A DNA stretch of 64,000 nt from Taudactylus pleione. Taxonomy: Eukaryota > Chordata > Amphibia > Anura > Myobatrachidae. The first letter of the stretch is position 1. The number at the start of each line of letters is the position of its first letter. A program made the translations under genes and the position numbers. The DNA is taken from contig JAUIMM010001030.1 in assembly GCA_031769625.1 (NCBI GenBank), forward strand, positions 2,182,001-2,246,000, in the 5' to 3' direction. This document shows positions 23,154-34,448 of the stretch, one piece after another. The notes under the pieces are model-generated. The model made no database searches and was not told the origin of the DNA. It saw nothing but the letters and a program-made list of their open reading frames with translations.

Positions 23154-24253
23154 TGTCAGGATTCGGCCTAGGATCGTTCGTTACTCACCCCAGGACTGGC
23201 TTCCCCTGACTTCTCGTGCGGTCAGACGTCAGGTGCGGCGGTAGATGACACACTGAAGATTTTGCCTTAGGTACTCTTGGACTTCCATGTGTGGCTCTGT
23301 GTGTTGGTTTCCGAGGTTGCCGTCATGAGCACCGCCATGTTAGTCTTTCTCACCTGACTGTTCCTTCAACTAATGGTAGTGTATTCTCGGTCGGCTGATG
23401 CTGATCTCTAATGAACTGCTACCATAGGGTATATAACTGGGCTCTGGACACCAGGAAGTTGCCTGTGCAATGTCGTCACTTCCAATGTATGCTAGTCATC
23501 ATTCTGTTCCAGGTTCCTGTTCCTTGCTCTCAAGTGATTTCTATTACCATCTCAGTACCACTCTCCAGTGAGTCTGGATTAGCATGTTGTGTACTCGGGG
23601 CCTGATTCAGACCCGCTCGCTAGCATTGTGTACTCGCAAGCGGCCCGATTTGCATGTTGTGTATTCTGTACACACAATTGTGTACAATTGCTGAACCACT
23701 CTCCGGTGCATCCAGATTCACACACCGTGTACTCAGTACTTCTCCATTCTAATCATATCTCTCAGTCCACCTCCTGTACCAACGGTGCTCCAGTATCCGC
23801 ACTTCGTGCAGCCAGTGCTCTCCCAGTCAGCTCAATCACCACCCTCCTCCAGTGCTGGCAGATCATCCTACTCCTCTGTGGATCTTCCCGTTGGTCTCCC
23901 ATTGTGCCACTTCAGTAAACAGTTCCCTACTACTCTGTACCTGTGGGTATGTAATCCTTACTCCCAGTGGGCCACAGCGGTATACCTTTCTCCATTCCCA
24001 CTCACATCGGATACCTAACCAAAGGACCGCGACCTGCTTGTTAGGAGCAGCTGAAACCCATATCCCGCTTGGAGGGGTCACTGGTGAACACCTTCCGGCA
24101 GGTAAGACTCCGCAACCTTGATCAGGTCTCATCAACATCTGATACTTGTGGATGAGGATAACGTACATCCAGGCCCCATGCCTCTTTCTCCCTCTACCAA
24201 GGTCCACAGATTTCAGCCCCTCAGTAGGGGATTCCACGAAGTCAGGCGTGACA
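23154..24253 (+). mobile_element. Solo LTR (1,100 bp) with 5-bp target duplication
   Basis: The segment starts TGTCAGGATTC and ends GGCGTGACA, so the tips form the 5-bp inverted pair TGTCA/TGACA expected for LTRs. The 5-bp direct repeat CTCAG flanks it exactly (23149-23153 and 24254-24258). A TATA-like box (GGGTATATAACT, near 23428) fits an LTR promoter. No gag, pol or second LTR lies nearby, so it probably arose by LTR-LTR recombination. A 5-bp duplication is usual for Ty3/gypsy-type elements. An embedded fragment (GGCCTGATTCAGACCCGCTC, near 23601) resembles an M2-type MITE end. Confidence 0.75.
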
Positions 24254-24305
24254 CTCAGGAATGTAGTATCTGCAACATCCAGCAATCTTTAATAGTGCGC
24301 AAACA

Positions 24306-24655
24306 TGGTACAACCAGTCAGTGATAATGATATCGCTGACTGATCTCCCTGCACCTTCCCGGTGTGCAGGATGATCGATATCAATCATCCAAGATACCAC
24401 CAACCCACCAATGACGGGGCAGTGACCCTCGATCAACGATCGCAGGACCCTATGTAACTTGGTTGATATCGTCAAGGTTAGCCAGCAAGCACGGCCGATG
24501 GACGATATCGTTATCGACCATACATGCCCGTGCATCACTGGTCATTTGAGGGTTGGAAGGCACCAAAAAATGAAAGCTCTGAAAGATAACGATATGAACG
24601 AATATCATTATCGTTCATATTGTGCATTTTTATCTTACCGTGTGTATGCACCATA
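24306..24655. mobile_element. Foldback MITE-like repeat with GTGTGTATGCACC end
   Basis: Contains many short inverted words (GATATCG, CGATCGTTGATCG-like) and ends TTACCGTGTGTATGCACCA, matching the terminal type of the MITEs at 44737 and 60437. The left end is less clear (GTCAGTGATAATGATATCG). Confidence 0.5.
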
Positions 24656-25019
24656 ACACTAAGAGGGGTGTATTTACAAATACCTATCCCTAGAGGGTGT
24701 TACACCTAAGTACATTACTACTCCTATCATTTTCTGAACTCATCATAATTTATGATAGTTCTGCATGAGTTATGTATCCTGTTTTGTCTTTTTAAAGACA
24801 TTTGATTTTTGACCTATGCTGCAATATATTTTAAACAGATACTATTAAAAGTAGACAACCAGACCAGCCCAAACTTTGCGATCTGGTTTGGGTTTTCCCA
24901 CCTGACTTGGATCCCAAAACGAGGTAAAATGTCATCCACCTGCTGTTGGATTCTCTGGGTTTTGAAATCTATAAAGGTCCCCGTTCATCGGCGCCATTTC
25001 ACTCCGGCTGTGGAGAGTG

Positions 25020-25285
25020 TAGTGAACGGATGTCCATGGGTGCTGTGTCCATCCAGAGGTGCTGTGTCCTGCCAGGGGTGCTCTGTTGTCCATCCAGGGG
25101 TTGCTGTGGCTGTCCAAGGGTGCTTTGTTGTCCATCCAGGGGCTACTGTGTCCATCCAGGGGCTGCTGTGTCCGTAAAGGAGCTGCTGTGTCCTCCAGGG
25201 GTGCTCTGTCGGTTTAGGGGTGGTCTGCTAAAGGAGCTGCTGTGTTGGTCTAGGGGTGCTCTGTCCATCCAAGGGTGCCCAGTGT
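25020..25285. repeat. Irregular minisatellite (GTCCATCCAGGGGTGCT)
   Basis: Variants of TGTCCATCCAGGGG(T/C)(G/T)CT repeat 9-11 times with 17-30 bp spacing. Overlapping frames on both strands are by-products. Confidence 0.8.
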
Positions 25286-25354
25286 AAAAAGAAGCTAATA
25301 GTACCCCAGTGTATAGTACTATATTATTATTATTTTTTTACTGTGATACTGCCG

Positions 25355-25695
25355 TTCAGACCGCAGTGTAATATTCATACACATATTGTGAGTGACACTG
25401 TAAGTGGTAGTGCAGTGTAATATTCATACACGTATTGTGACACTGTAAGTGGTAGCACAGTGTAATATTCAACATTTATTGTGACACTGTAAGTGGTAGT
25501 GCAGTGTAATATTCATTAACATATTGTGGCACTATAAGGGGAAACAGTGTAATATACATAAAAAATATTGTGACACTGTAAGTGGAAACACAGTGTAATA
25601 TTCATACACGTATTGTGACACTGTAATTGGAAACACAGTGTAATATACAAAAAAATATTGTGACACTGTAGGTAATTGATATTGCAGTGTAATAT
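25355..25695. repeat. About 46-bp minisatellite, 7 copies
   Basis: The unit is approximately CACTGTAAGTGGTAGTGCAG followed by TGTAATATTCATACACGTAT and TGTGA. It lies directly upstream of the hAT fragment and may be part of the same element. Confidence 0.88.
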
Positions 25696-25754
25696 TTAAA
25701 ATTGGTACAAATTGATATAAGTGCTGTATCCCACCGTGCTTGTGTTTGTTGATA

Positions 25755-26600
25755 TGGAGAACGATCAGTTGAGAGGAGAGCAGGAATCACATACTAGTGC
25801 TGGAGCTGCTGCTAGTGCCACCAGTCATGATGATACTAGTGTGTCTACATAATCTACTAAAGCTGATGTTCAAGGGCATACAGGGCTTAAGTCAGGGCAT
25901 CTAACATCAAAGAACCAATTTTTTTACAGTGGCAAATAAAAAAAATCAAAGGGAAAGTTAGCTGTAGATAGACATAAAATTGTCAATATGCCTTTCACCA
26001 CCATGAAGTGGCAAGGAAATGCAAAGGCCTTTGCCTTTTATTTATGACTGGTGGTTCTGCCTCTTATGATGATGTAAGCACAAGTGACATGCTGATATAG
26101 AAATTGAAATTGAGGATGCTTCTGTGGAAATGTACCAGGATGAGCAGTATATTTGTGTAGCTGATGCTAAAAAGGATGTTGATGATGGTGATGTTGTTGA
26201 TGAGGATGTTGTTTGTGTAAATCAGGCATCAGTGGAAGAAACAGTTGTTGCCCATGATAAGGTAAAGCCCATTGTCATGCCTGGGCACAAGACAAAAAAT
26301 CCAATTCTTATGTGTGGGAATATTTATACCCAAATCCGGACAACAATTGTCAAGCCATCTGTACCCTTTGTAAAGCCAGAATAAGTAGAGGTAGGGACCT
26401 TAACCATCTAGGAACCTCCTCCATGTTACATCATCTGCAGCGCATCCATCAAATAAGGTTTTTGCAAAATTCAGTAACTTTGGCTAAAAAAGTAACAACA
26501 AGCAGTCCAGTGCCAGCTAGCTCTCTTCTATCTGCTAGATCCAAGCACCTGCCATCTTCACCACCAACATATCAACAATATCCTCAATCATGAAGTGATT
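25755..26600 (+). pseudogene. hAT transposase N-terminus with BED zinc finger (broken)
   Basis: Coding-like sequence in at least two frames. About 26124-26384 gives an acidic leader with DVDDGDVVDEDVV and then KTKNPI. A frame change near 26310 leads to WEYLYPNPDNNCQAICTLCK, then TSSMLHHLQRIH. This is a BED-type finger: aromatic start (W), CxxC (C-T-L-C) and HxxxxH (H-L-Q-R-I-H), the DNA-binding domain at the N-terminus of hAT transposases and ZBED proteins. The frame ends at about 26593, so the catalytic domain is missing. A further upstream frame near 25750-25850 contains a Ser/Thr/Ala-rich stretch ending in a stop. The relic may belong to a hAT element whose 5' part carries the two minisatellites. 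Confidence 0.75.
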
Positions 26601-26850
26601 GTTTTTTGGGCCCCCACAAAGCAAGCTACCAATGAGCAACTGACATTGATGGCAATGATCTCTACGTGCACAAACTGGCTTTACAGAGGCAAGAGGTTGT
26701 CGCCATTATCATCCAATTCCTCACCCTCATTAATGTGTACATAACCTTCACACAATACTTGCTCATCCCCATTGGAATCCATCATTACAAATTCCTTGTA
26801 TATGTTATATACTTGGCCAATAAAGTTGATTCTGATTCTGATTTGACATA
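26600..26850 (+). mobile_element. LINE 3' end with (ATTCTG)n tail
   Basis: Ends ACTTGGCCAATAAAGTTGAT then TCTGATTCTGATT. Hexanucleotide tails after a 'GGCCAATAAA' block are typical of 3' ends of CR1/Rex-type LINEs. It is truncated immediately inside the hAT relic, so it probably inserted into it. Family assignment is tentative. Confidence 0.5.
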
Positions 26851-27838
26851 CTGTATGTGCATTTGCAAGAGAACCAGCCTGGGGAATAGATGCTATCCTG
26901 CCCCAGCCCAGCCAGCTCCATGCTCAATAATTTTGATATAACCATCGCAAGTCAAGAGTATTTTGTGTTTTCAAAACAGAAAATGCTGTCAGCAAAGGTT
27001 TGCACAAGTAAAAATAGTATTATTGGTGTATTACACACGCTAAACCAAAGGTTGTAGGGAAGGTTAAGATTGAAGTTAATCACAGCTGATTTTCTCAGGT
27101 GCAGTATTGCAGATTCCAAGTAATACTGATTGATAGACAGATGGTTTTGTAATACAGGTAACAAGTCCAGAAAATAGTATTGATTAATGGAGGTCCACTG
27201 ATGCAGGTAATATGAATCTAGTTGCAGAGAGTTCATAAATATTTAGCACAGAATGCCAATAAAACATGCGGAGATGTAGTCCAGAAACAGGGCAGTCGGA
27301 ATGATTTTATGTTGGAGGGGGCAACATAAAAATGCTCCTCCTCCACCCAACCCCAACTTACCTGTTGCACCGGAGTACCGTGGGCATGAACCGCCTTGGT
27401 CATGGAACTTCACTTCCACCCTCACTTGACGTCATGTCACGTCCGACCCGGGCCCTCTGTAGCTGAAGGGGAGGATAAACGCAGGCCAGGACTGGAGCGG
27501 TGACTGCAGATGGTCAGGGGCTGTGCTTTTAAGTAATAGGCTGCATAGCCCCTGCACCGCACAGAGGAGGAGATGTAATGTGCAGTTTTGCAATGGTTTA
27601 CCATTGGTATTGCATTCTGCAGATTTACTAAGCTCAAACCTTAAGTAAAACCACAGAAAATCACATTGTAAAATAGAACAGAACTGACAATCAATGTTTT
27701 TTTTTCATTAAAAGAATAGAAACCCCAGATTTGAAGTCGCAGCAAACCCTTAATCCTGCCCAAATAATTAACCTGCCTCTGGCAAGCGAATTTAAGGAGA
27801 TCACTGCACAAATCAAAATGTTAAAATCATTTAAAATG
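26851..27838. other. No gene recognised
   Basis: Short frames on both strands only. A GC-rich patch near 27300-27560 may be another repeat. Nothing supported. Confidence 0.4.
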
Positions 27839-28150
27839 AAAAAATAAAAAACAGCGTGGGGATCCCCTGCAATTTCATAATCAGTCTTAGGTTTTTAAGC
27901 CTAGTCTGGTAGTGAAACATTGGGAGAAATATGACATGGGTTCTCCTCTATTTATCACTACCAGCACCAGGCGGAATCAGCAGGGGGGGACACAGCATTA
28001 GGTTCCCCAAAAATAATGGCAACAAGCACTAGACTGGTGAGAGAGTGGAGACACTCTCCTATCTGTGCAGGGCTTACTGTAGATCTATTATTTGGGTGAG
28101 TTTGCTACTTTTTTTTTGTCAGTTTCAAAATCCAACACTAAGTAAATCCT
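27839..28150. repeat. Interspersed repeat M5, copy 2
   Basis: Second copy of the family at 20519-20890, same orientation. Shared wording is given there. Confidence 0.45.
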
Positions 28151-28328
28151 GGGTTTCTATACACTTCTAATGAAAAAAAAAACATTCATGGGAACGAATG
28201 TTCAATTGTATTCAAAAGCTTGTTTTATCTGCATATTTCCATTGGTTGTGTCTTTAGCAAATCAGCAGAAAACACCAAACCAATGCTTAGTAAATTTATC
28301 TCTAGGGGCTAAGACCCAGAAAGACAAT

Positions 28329-29033
28329 GGGCTCTATTTACTACAATCCGCATATTGAATGCGGAATGTAGTGTGATATTACAGAGTGAATTCGCATAGC
28401 GAATTCAGGCAATATCACAGGGATTTACTATAAATCCCTTGCGGTGATCTTCTCCGGGCTTCCCGATTCGGTGATCTCCCATACTGCACTGGGTCCCGAT
28501 CACCTGATGACCGGGCCCCAGTGCACTGTGGGAGACCAGCTGACCGGAGAGGAGCCATCACCGGAGGCCCGAGCACCGGTCCCTGGATTCAGGTAAGTAA
28601 AAAAAAAATGTTTAAATTTTTTTTTCTTTTTTTTTACAGCAATCAGCTTGCGGTCTGTTTAGACCACACAGCTGATTACTGGTACCGGCTCCCGCCTCTG
28701 CTCTCCCCGTTAGAGCAGGGCAGGAGGCCGGTAACCGGGGGAGACCCTGGATAACGCCACCTCCAGGTGGCGTTATTATCACAGGGCTTCCCCCGGTATT
28801 TTTTTAGAATTTATTTTTAGTAACTCTGGTCGGATCACATTTCCCATTACAATTATGGGAAATGTGATCTGCTTTACTAAAAATAAGTGATACTAGGGGT
28901 TGGAGTAGAATTTTACTAATTCTACTCCAATTGCCCTGTAATAACTAGAGGTGAAACTAAAATAATGTGAAAAGGGTGTGAAAACACTCTTTTTCACTTT
29001 ATTTAGTAAAAATAATGTTAATAAATAGAGCCC
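28329..29033. mobile_element. MITE with GGGCTCTATTTA termini
   Basis: Left GGGCTCTATTTACTACA and right TTAATAAATAGAGCCC are inverted repeats. AAT flanks both sides (28326-28328, 29034-29036). The centre holds further inverted pairs around GGTAACCGGGGGAGACC and ACGCCACCTCCAGGTGGCGT. Length 705 bp, non-coding. Confidence 0.75.
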
Positions 29034-29122
29034 AATAAGACTGCAGGAAGGGCCAGGCATCAGGTTCAAGTGTTTTCCTTCTCCTATTATTATATCTATG
29101 GAAATTACTAGTTTTCACAACT

Positions 29123-29536
29123 TGCTAATGCCGGGAATACACTCTACAATTATCAGGGCGATCTGCCCGATATCAGCGGATCCCCCCGACAACTGTACTG
29201 TGTGTGCGAGCGACCGAGGGTAAATTATTGATTGGTCGGGCATGCCGGATTGTCCAGCATGCCCTTCCAATGCAATATTTTGTAAGTTAAATGTTGGTTG
29301 CATCGGGCAGTGTATGTTCAGCAGCGGCCGACCAACAGCCACTTCCTCTGTTCCTTTATAGGGAAAGAATGGGAAAATGTCTCCTCCCCGGGGGCAGAGC
29401 GCAGATATCGGGGCCAATACACTGTGAGATAACTGATAGTGTATGCCTGTGATATCTGCTGGGTGTCAGGCTGCCAGATAAAATGTCTGTCGGTCTGTCA
29501 GACAGTTTATCTGGCAGTGTATGCCCAGCATAAGTA
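29123..29536. mobile_element. MITE with GCTAATGCCGGGAATACACT end
   Basis: The left end TGCTAATGCCGGGAATACAC and right end CAGTGTATGCCCAGCATAA are inversely related. Internal GATAACTG/CAATTATC-like and GCCCGATATCAGC words suggest foldback ancestry. Confidence 0.6.
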
Positions 29537-30536
29537 ATTACTTTTGGCTGTACTTATAGAACTCTATGAAGGCTGTGATTGATAGTGAGGGTTACCATTT
29601 TGTGTATAGCACAAGTGAAAAAAGTCCTATCTCCACCCAAAACTCTCACCCTTTCATAAATCTAAGTCTAGTTAAAAAAAAATATTCAGGTTTGCTGAAC
29701 ATGTAATCCATGTATGATACCTCAACATAACACAGACAAAATGTTACAATATCTCTAGTTTTCTCTCAGTAGTAAAGCTCACCTCTTTCATACATTATTT
29801 TTTCTGACAGATAATGTATTTTCAATTCACTTTCAAATTTTCACATTCCATGCAATAACTTGGGGGCACATCTGCTGAATGTTTACCCGTGTTACTTCAG
29901 ATGTTCAGGTTCATCAAGAATATAATTTAAAATAGATTATAATTTACGTGCGTAGCAATATGTGTGACCAAACCATCCTTGCAACTTCCTTCAAATGCTC
30001 TGATTGTGATCAAGGAAACAGGAATTCTTTACAGCGGTGGTTTATAAATGTGCTGTATAAATTCATATGCTCATCCCTCTTGTGTGCTAATTCAGCTAGT
30101 ACAGTATAGCTGGCTACCTGTTTACAATTGATGTAAATTATGTAAATGTACAGCAAAAAACTGTCAAGAGAAATATTCATTGTTTATGAAGACATGTTGT
30201 TATGTATTCTATGTAAATTAGCTAGTTTGTTTAGCAGCGACATAAAGGTTGTCAATCATCAGTAATTGTACTTAAAGTCAAGTTTCATTTTGTCCATTAA
30301 AAATGAAGAAATCTCTGACACTATACTGACAAGTGACACTTCTTTATTAAACAAGCATACAATATTGTTCCCTGTTCTCATTCAGATGTTGTAGTTACAT
30401 TCACTTTTGTATAAAATATGTCTGTAAGAAAGGTCATTATTAAAATGTTGGCAAGAAATATTCATTGTTGGGTGACCTTAGCTTGTAACAACAAAATATA
30501 ACAAAACTCAAGTCTCTTGCACAAAGAAAATTATTT
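29537..30536. other. No gene recognised; AT-rich
   Basis: AT-rich spacer without supported frames or repeats. Confidence 0.45.
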
Positions 30537-30539
30537 TAT

Positions 30540-31061
30540 GGGCCTGATTCAGCAAGGATCACTATTCTGCTAATAGGCAAGCAACTCAATTGCTAATATC
30601 AGCGGTGAAATGCAAATATTTGCAATCGCATTGCGATCACAGCCTAACATAAGGATGCCCACTTCCCCTTACACACATTCGTATACTTGGGCAACATAGC
30701 AAATTAATCTGTAACATTGAGTAACATCGGACCCATATGCACAGGTAAGGCAGGTCAGACCTCACTCAGGATTTGCTAGCTTCAGCGCATGCTATGAGGC
30801 CTCAGGCTGCGTTTGGTAGCGCATTGAATAATTTATGCACGCCCCTGCAACGGCGTTATGACGCACTGGCACGCCTGCATTCGCCTGACCACCCACTTCC
30901 TGTCAATCACTCTGCTCTGGGTCTGCGTAGCCTCTGCAGATGCAGTTCCCATCACAATTATAGTTCGAATATGCATACTGCAATGCATATGCATGCACAG
31001 TGCAAATTAATTGACCGATTTTGTGCGCATTAGCAACTGCGTTCCTTGCTGAATCAGACCC
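30540..31061. mobile_element. MITE with GGGCCTGATTCAGCAAGG termini
   Basis: Left GGGCCTGATTCAGCAAGG and right CCTTGCTGAATCAGACCC form the terminal inverted repeat. The 3-bp repeat TAT flanks it. The first 11 bases match M2, suggesting a shared transposase. An 86-codon internal frame has no domain. Confidence 0.75.
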
Positions 31062-31215
31062 TATGTATTTGAAAACATTGAATGAATAAAGTCTAATTTA
31101 AAAATATCTGTACATTACAGAAGGTGAATAGTAGACCATTTTTGTTCTCAGCAACCCAGATTGTATTTTGTATAATATACCTGGGCCGGGTGTGGATTGA
31201 TAGATGTACAATAAA

Positions 31216-31350
31216 AAGGTAGACAGTCAATATGTCAATACCAGGTCAACAGTCAATAGGTTCACAGGCCCAATAGGTCAACAGGGACATTAGGTTGACA
31301 GGTAATTGGTCGACAGTGACTTAGGTTGACAGAGCTAAAAGGTAAACCTA
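31216..31350. repeat. Short degenerate repeats of AGGTTGACAG type
   Basis: Words such as GGTCAACAGTCAATAGG, GGTTGACAG and GGTCGACAGTGAC recur every 15-25 bp. A similar patch, partly inverted, lies at 39710-39850. Confidence 0.6.
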
Positions 31351-31355
31351 TCATC

Positions 31356-31855
31356 CGGATACCTCCTTTACCACCATGAATTACCTAGACAAATTAATAT
31401 GTACAGTAGCTCTGCTGTTACTGACCTCATCTCCTCGGGCTTTCTATTTTAATTTGTATTTATATATTTATTTTTTAAATCAATTAAAAAAATGTATGAA
31501 TTATTTCTTCATTTTCATATTTCAATATATATGCATGCAGTATATAGATTGTTTTCAGGAAATTCAAAATGTAAAGATGGATGGATGGAAAGAAATAAAA
31601 CTATGACTTTTTGTAAAAGAACTTCTAATTGTAATTTTGGTTCTTTTTCTCTCTCACCTATATATTTCATCAAGGCACTACCACACACACAGGAGCAATA
31701 TCTCAGCACTCATAATAAGGATATGTCACCAGTGAGGCCAATTTCCTCACCCCAGCTTGTCCTGCACTTTCATCATATGTGCATCTCCTGGAGCTCATTG
31801 AAGAAAACATGCAGTAGGGATGAGAAACAATATGTTGAGAAAGTAACAAGATAAT
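31356..31855. other. No gene recognised
   Basis: A 120-codon frame at 31492-31854 has no recognisable domain and overlaps AT-rich sequence. I do not call it a gene. Confidence 0.4.
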
Positions 31856-32719
31856 GTGCCGTATTCAATTAGGTTTGCCTCGGAGAAAAAGTTCCGCCTA
31901 CCCGACTTTTCGCCACCTTCGCCTGTTTTGGAGGCGAAAACTTTTCGTGCATGCTCCCAATTTACTCCGTATTCAATTCTCAAACAGGCGAAAACGGGAC
32001 GCGGTTAATGTGAACCAGGTGAAAAGTGCAGGTTGAATTGGGGGAATCACTCTGTACCCCAGAAAAAGATGGGCTGACTTCGGAAATCATTATGGTAGTT
32101 TAGAATTAGCCCTAATTGAACTAGTTAGGGTACTTAAGCGGTGGTAATTGTTTGCTATTAGCGTATAGGTAAAAGTGTTGAAGACTGGCATAAAGCAGTG
32201 TTTTTTTGAGAAAATAAGTAGTTCTATCAAATTTGGGGTGCTTGAAAATGAGAACTAGCATATCTTTATGTCCCTAAATTGAAGTTTTAAGAAAAGTGAA
32301 ATTCCTCCGTCATACAAGCACCTGCAAACCCAAAAACATTTGGGCCCTTCTTAAAGCCCCCCCCGAAACTTATTTCACTAGTTTTTGAAGTTGTCCCCAC
32401 TTTTTTCATTTTCGCCCTAAATTTCTAGGCATTTTTTGGGGTGTTCCGGGATTTTTTTTCCTTTTTTGGGGTGAATTGTCCTTTGGGGGAGGTGTACCAA
32501 GGGTTCTTGGTGGTTTCCCAACATCTGCACCCCAAAATATAGATTTTACACTTTTTTTCTCATGCCATTCAGTGGAGAAAAAGTTTCACCTATTTCAGTG
32601 CATTGACTTTTCACATAGGCGAAAAGGACTGGAATTGAATACAGAGATACATTTTCAGGCGAAATTATCTCCAAAAAAATGGGTGAAAACGGCTTTTCGC
32701 TCCTAATTGAATACGGCCC
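31856..32719. mobile_element. MITE with CCGTATTCAATTAGG termini
   Basis: Left GTGCCGTATTCAATTAGG and right CCTAATTGAATACGGCCC are inverted repeats. AAT flanks both sides. Further inside, GGCGAAAAC, TTTTCGCC and AGGCGAAAA words recur inverted. Length 864 bp. The centre is T/C-rich and AT-rich without coding capacity. Confidence 0.75.
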
Positions 32720-32964
32720 AATGAGCCTCAACCACAGGAAGCAGAGGCACAGCCATACTGTATCCTGTGCTATGTATGCAGAGGTGGAGTCTGGCAAGTA
32801 AATCTGATGTACAGTATGCATCATGTGAAGCTGAATCATTTACTGTTAGAGATCTTGATCTATTCTGACATATATCTGACTTAGCATGCACATGCAATAG
32901 CATCTTTATTTTGGATGCATTTTATTTCTGTATTAGGCCTCATTAACAATACATGAGGCCTATT

Positions 32965-33440
32965 CAGGGCCGGCTCTTGGGGTGTTCGACCAGTGCGGTC
33001 GAACAGGGGCGCCACCCCATAGAGGGCGCACCCCTCCCCAACATCCCGATTTCTGTCCCACTGTTCCACCAGTGGGCTGAAGTAGCCTGTGGGTGGTCAA
33101 ATCGGGAGGTTGGGGACCCCCACTGCCGCAGCTGTGCGGTGGTGCCGGACCCCAGAGTAGCTGAATGGATGCCGCACGCATGTACGTGGAATCCATTCAG
33201 TGCCAGGAGAGGGCTGGGGGAAGCCCAGCTAGTGGCGGAATGCAGGGCTTACCCCCAGCCTGACGTTATTTGGAGGTGTGCCATGCAGGCACGCCTCTAA
33301 ATAACGTCACTTAGGGGGCGTGGTCTATGGTAATTAGACCACGTCCCCATTTTCGGTTGTGCACGGCTTGGCCGCGCGCGAGTGTTGGGCGCTATTAACT
33401 GAGCCGGCACAGGGTGCTCCGACTCCTGGAGCCGGCCCTG
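32965..33440. mobile_element. hAT MITE, CAGGGCCGGCTC termini
   Basis: Left CAGGGCCGGCTCTTGGGG and right TCCTGGAGCCGGCCCTG form hAT-type terminal inverted repeats. The 8-bp flanks GGCCTATT (32957-32964) and GACCTAAT (33441-33448) match at 6 of 8 bases. A perfect internal hairpin pairs TGACGTTATTTGGAGGTGTG with CACGCCTCTAAATAACGTCA (one or two mismatches). Confidence 0.8.
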
Positions 33441-33448
33441 GACCTAAT

Positions 33449-34050
33449 GGACATTTGTTCACTGAACATATGTAGGAATAGACCAAGAAAATAAAACACA
33501 GTACTTAAGTTACATGGATTTAAATCAAACAATATAATTTTAAACAGATATACATCAAGCACATTTGCATACTAACACCTAATGATAGAGATGTGAGTTG
33601 ACAAAGTAGCAAAAGCAATAGTGATAAAATTGATACTAGTTTGAAGCTCCCCAGCCCAAATGCAGCTTCATGAAAATCACCAAAAAACATGACCAAGAAG
33701 GACATAGATAAAAACTGTGAAGCACAAAAATGTGGAAATTAATAGTCAAATTAAAGAAAATGTATGGTAATATGGACGTTTGCATAAAAGTAATTTATTA
33801 ATATGATTTACGTATAGAAAAATATACTGATATAAATGCTTGAAGTATCTTCCAAATAATATCTCAGATTCTACTGGATAGCGGAAAGTATCAATAGTGA
33901 TGTAATAGATAAAAGTTCCAACAATGATTGTTGCAAGTCTGGGAATGAAGGGAAAAGGACGATTCTTAAGAGGTGCTCTTATCTCTGATAAAAAAAAAAG
34001 AAGGCATACAGTATGTAAAAACAAATAAAAAAATCTATTATATTACCTAG
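33449..34050. other. No gene recognised; AT-rich
   Basis: No array, long frame or terminal repeat seen. Confidence 0.45.
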
Positions 34051-34054
34051 ACAT

Positions 34055-34350
34055 GTGCGGTTCGGTTCTCCAGAGATCTGAAGCAACCCGAGTTTCGTGA
34101 ATCTGGACAGGGTCACGGGTCTGATATCCTGAGGAGATCTGGATAGATCTGAGATGCAGTTCTGATCTTCCGGTGGTTCGGAAATCAGACTTTAAATTCT
34201 AATTTCAGATTTTGGATTGCAAAAATTACATGGTTTTTAAAAACTTTTTATCAATTTAAAAAAAACAAAACCCCAGATCAAAAATCAAAACATAAAGATG
34301 AATCCAGACTCAAAACAAAAACATGGGGTTGACATACATCTCTAATATTA
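34055..34350 (+). repeat. Interspersed repeat M4, copy 2
   Basis: Starts TAGACATGTGCGGTTCGGTT and ends near ACATACATCTCTAATA. It is the plus-strand counterpart of 18301-18666. Shared features include an oligo-A/T centre and ATCCAGACTCAAAACAAAAA. Confidence 0.65.
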
Positions 34351-34448
34351 CCTATATTGAATAATGGGAACAAAAGGTGTGAGGTTGTCAGCCCCTAAAT
34401 TAAATTATCTACTGTATATCAAATTCCAGTGTGGTCCTCAGCAGGTAT

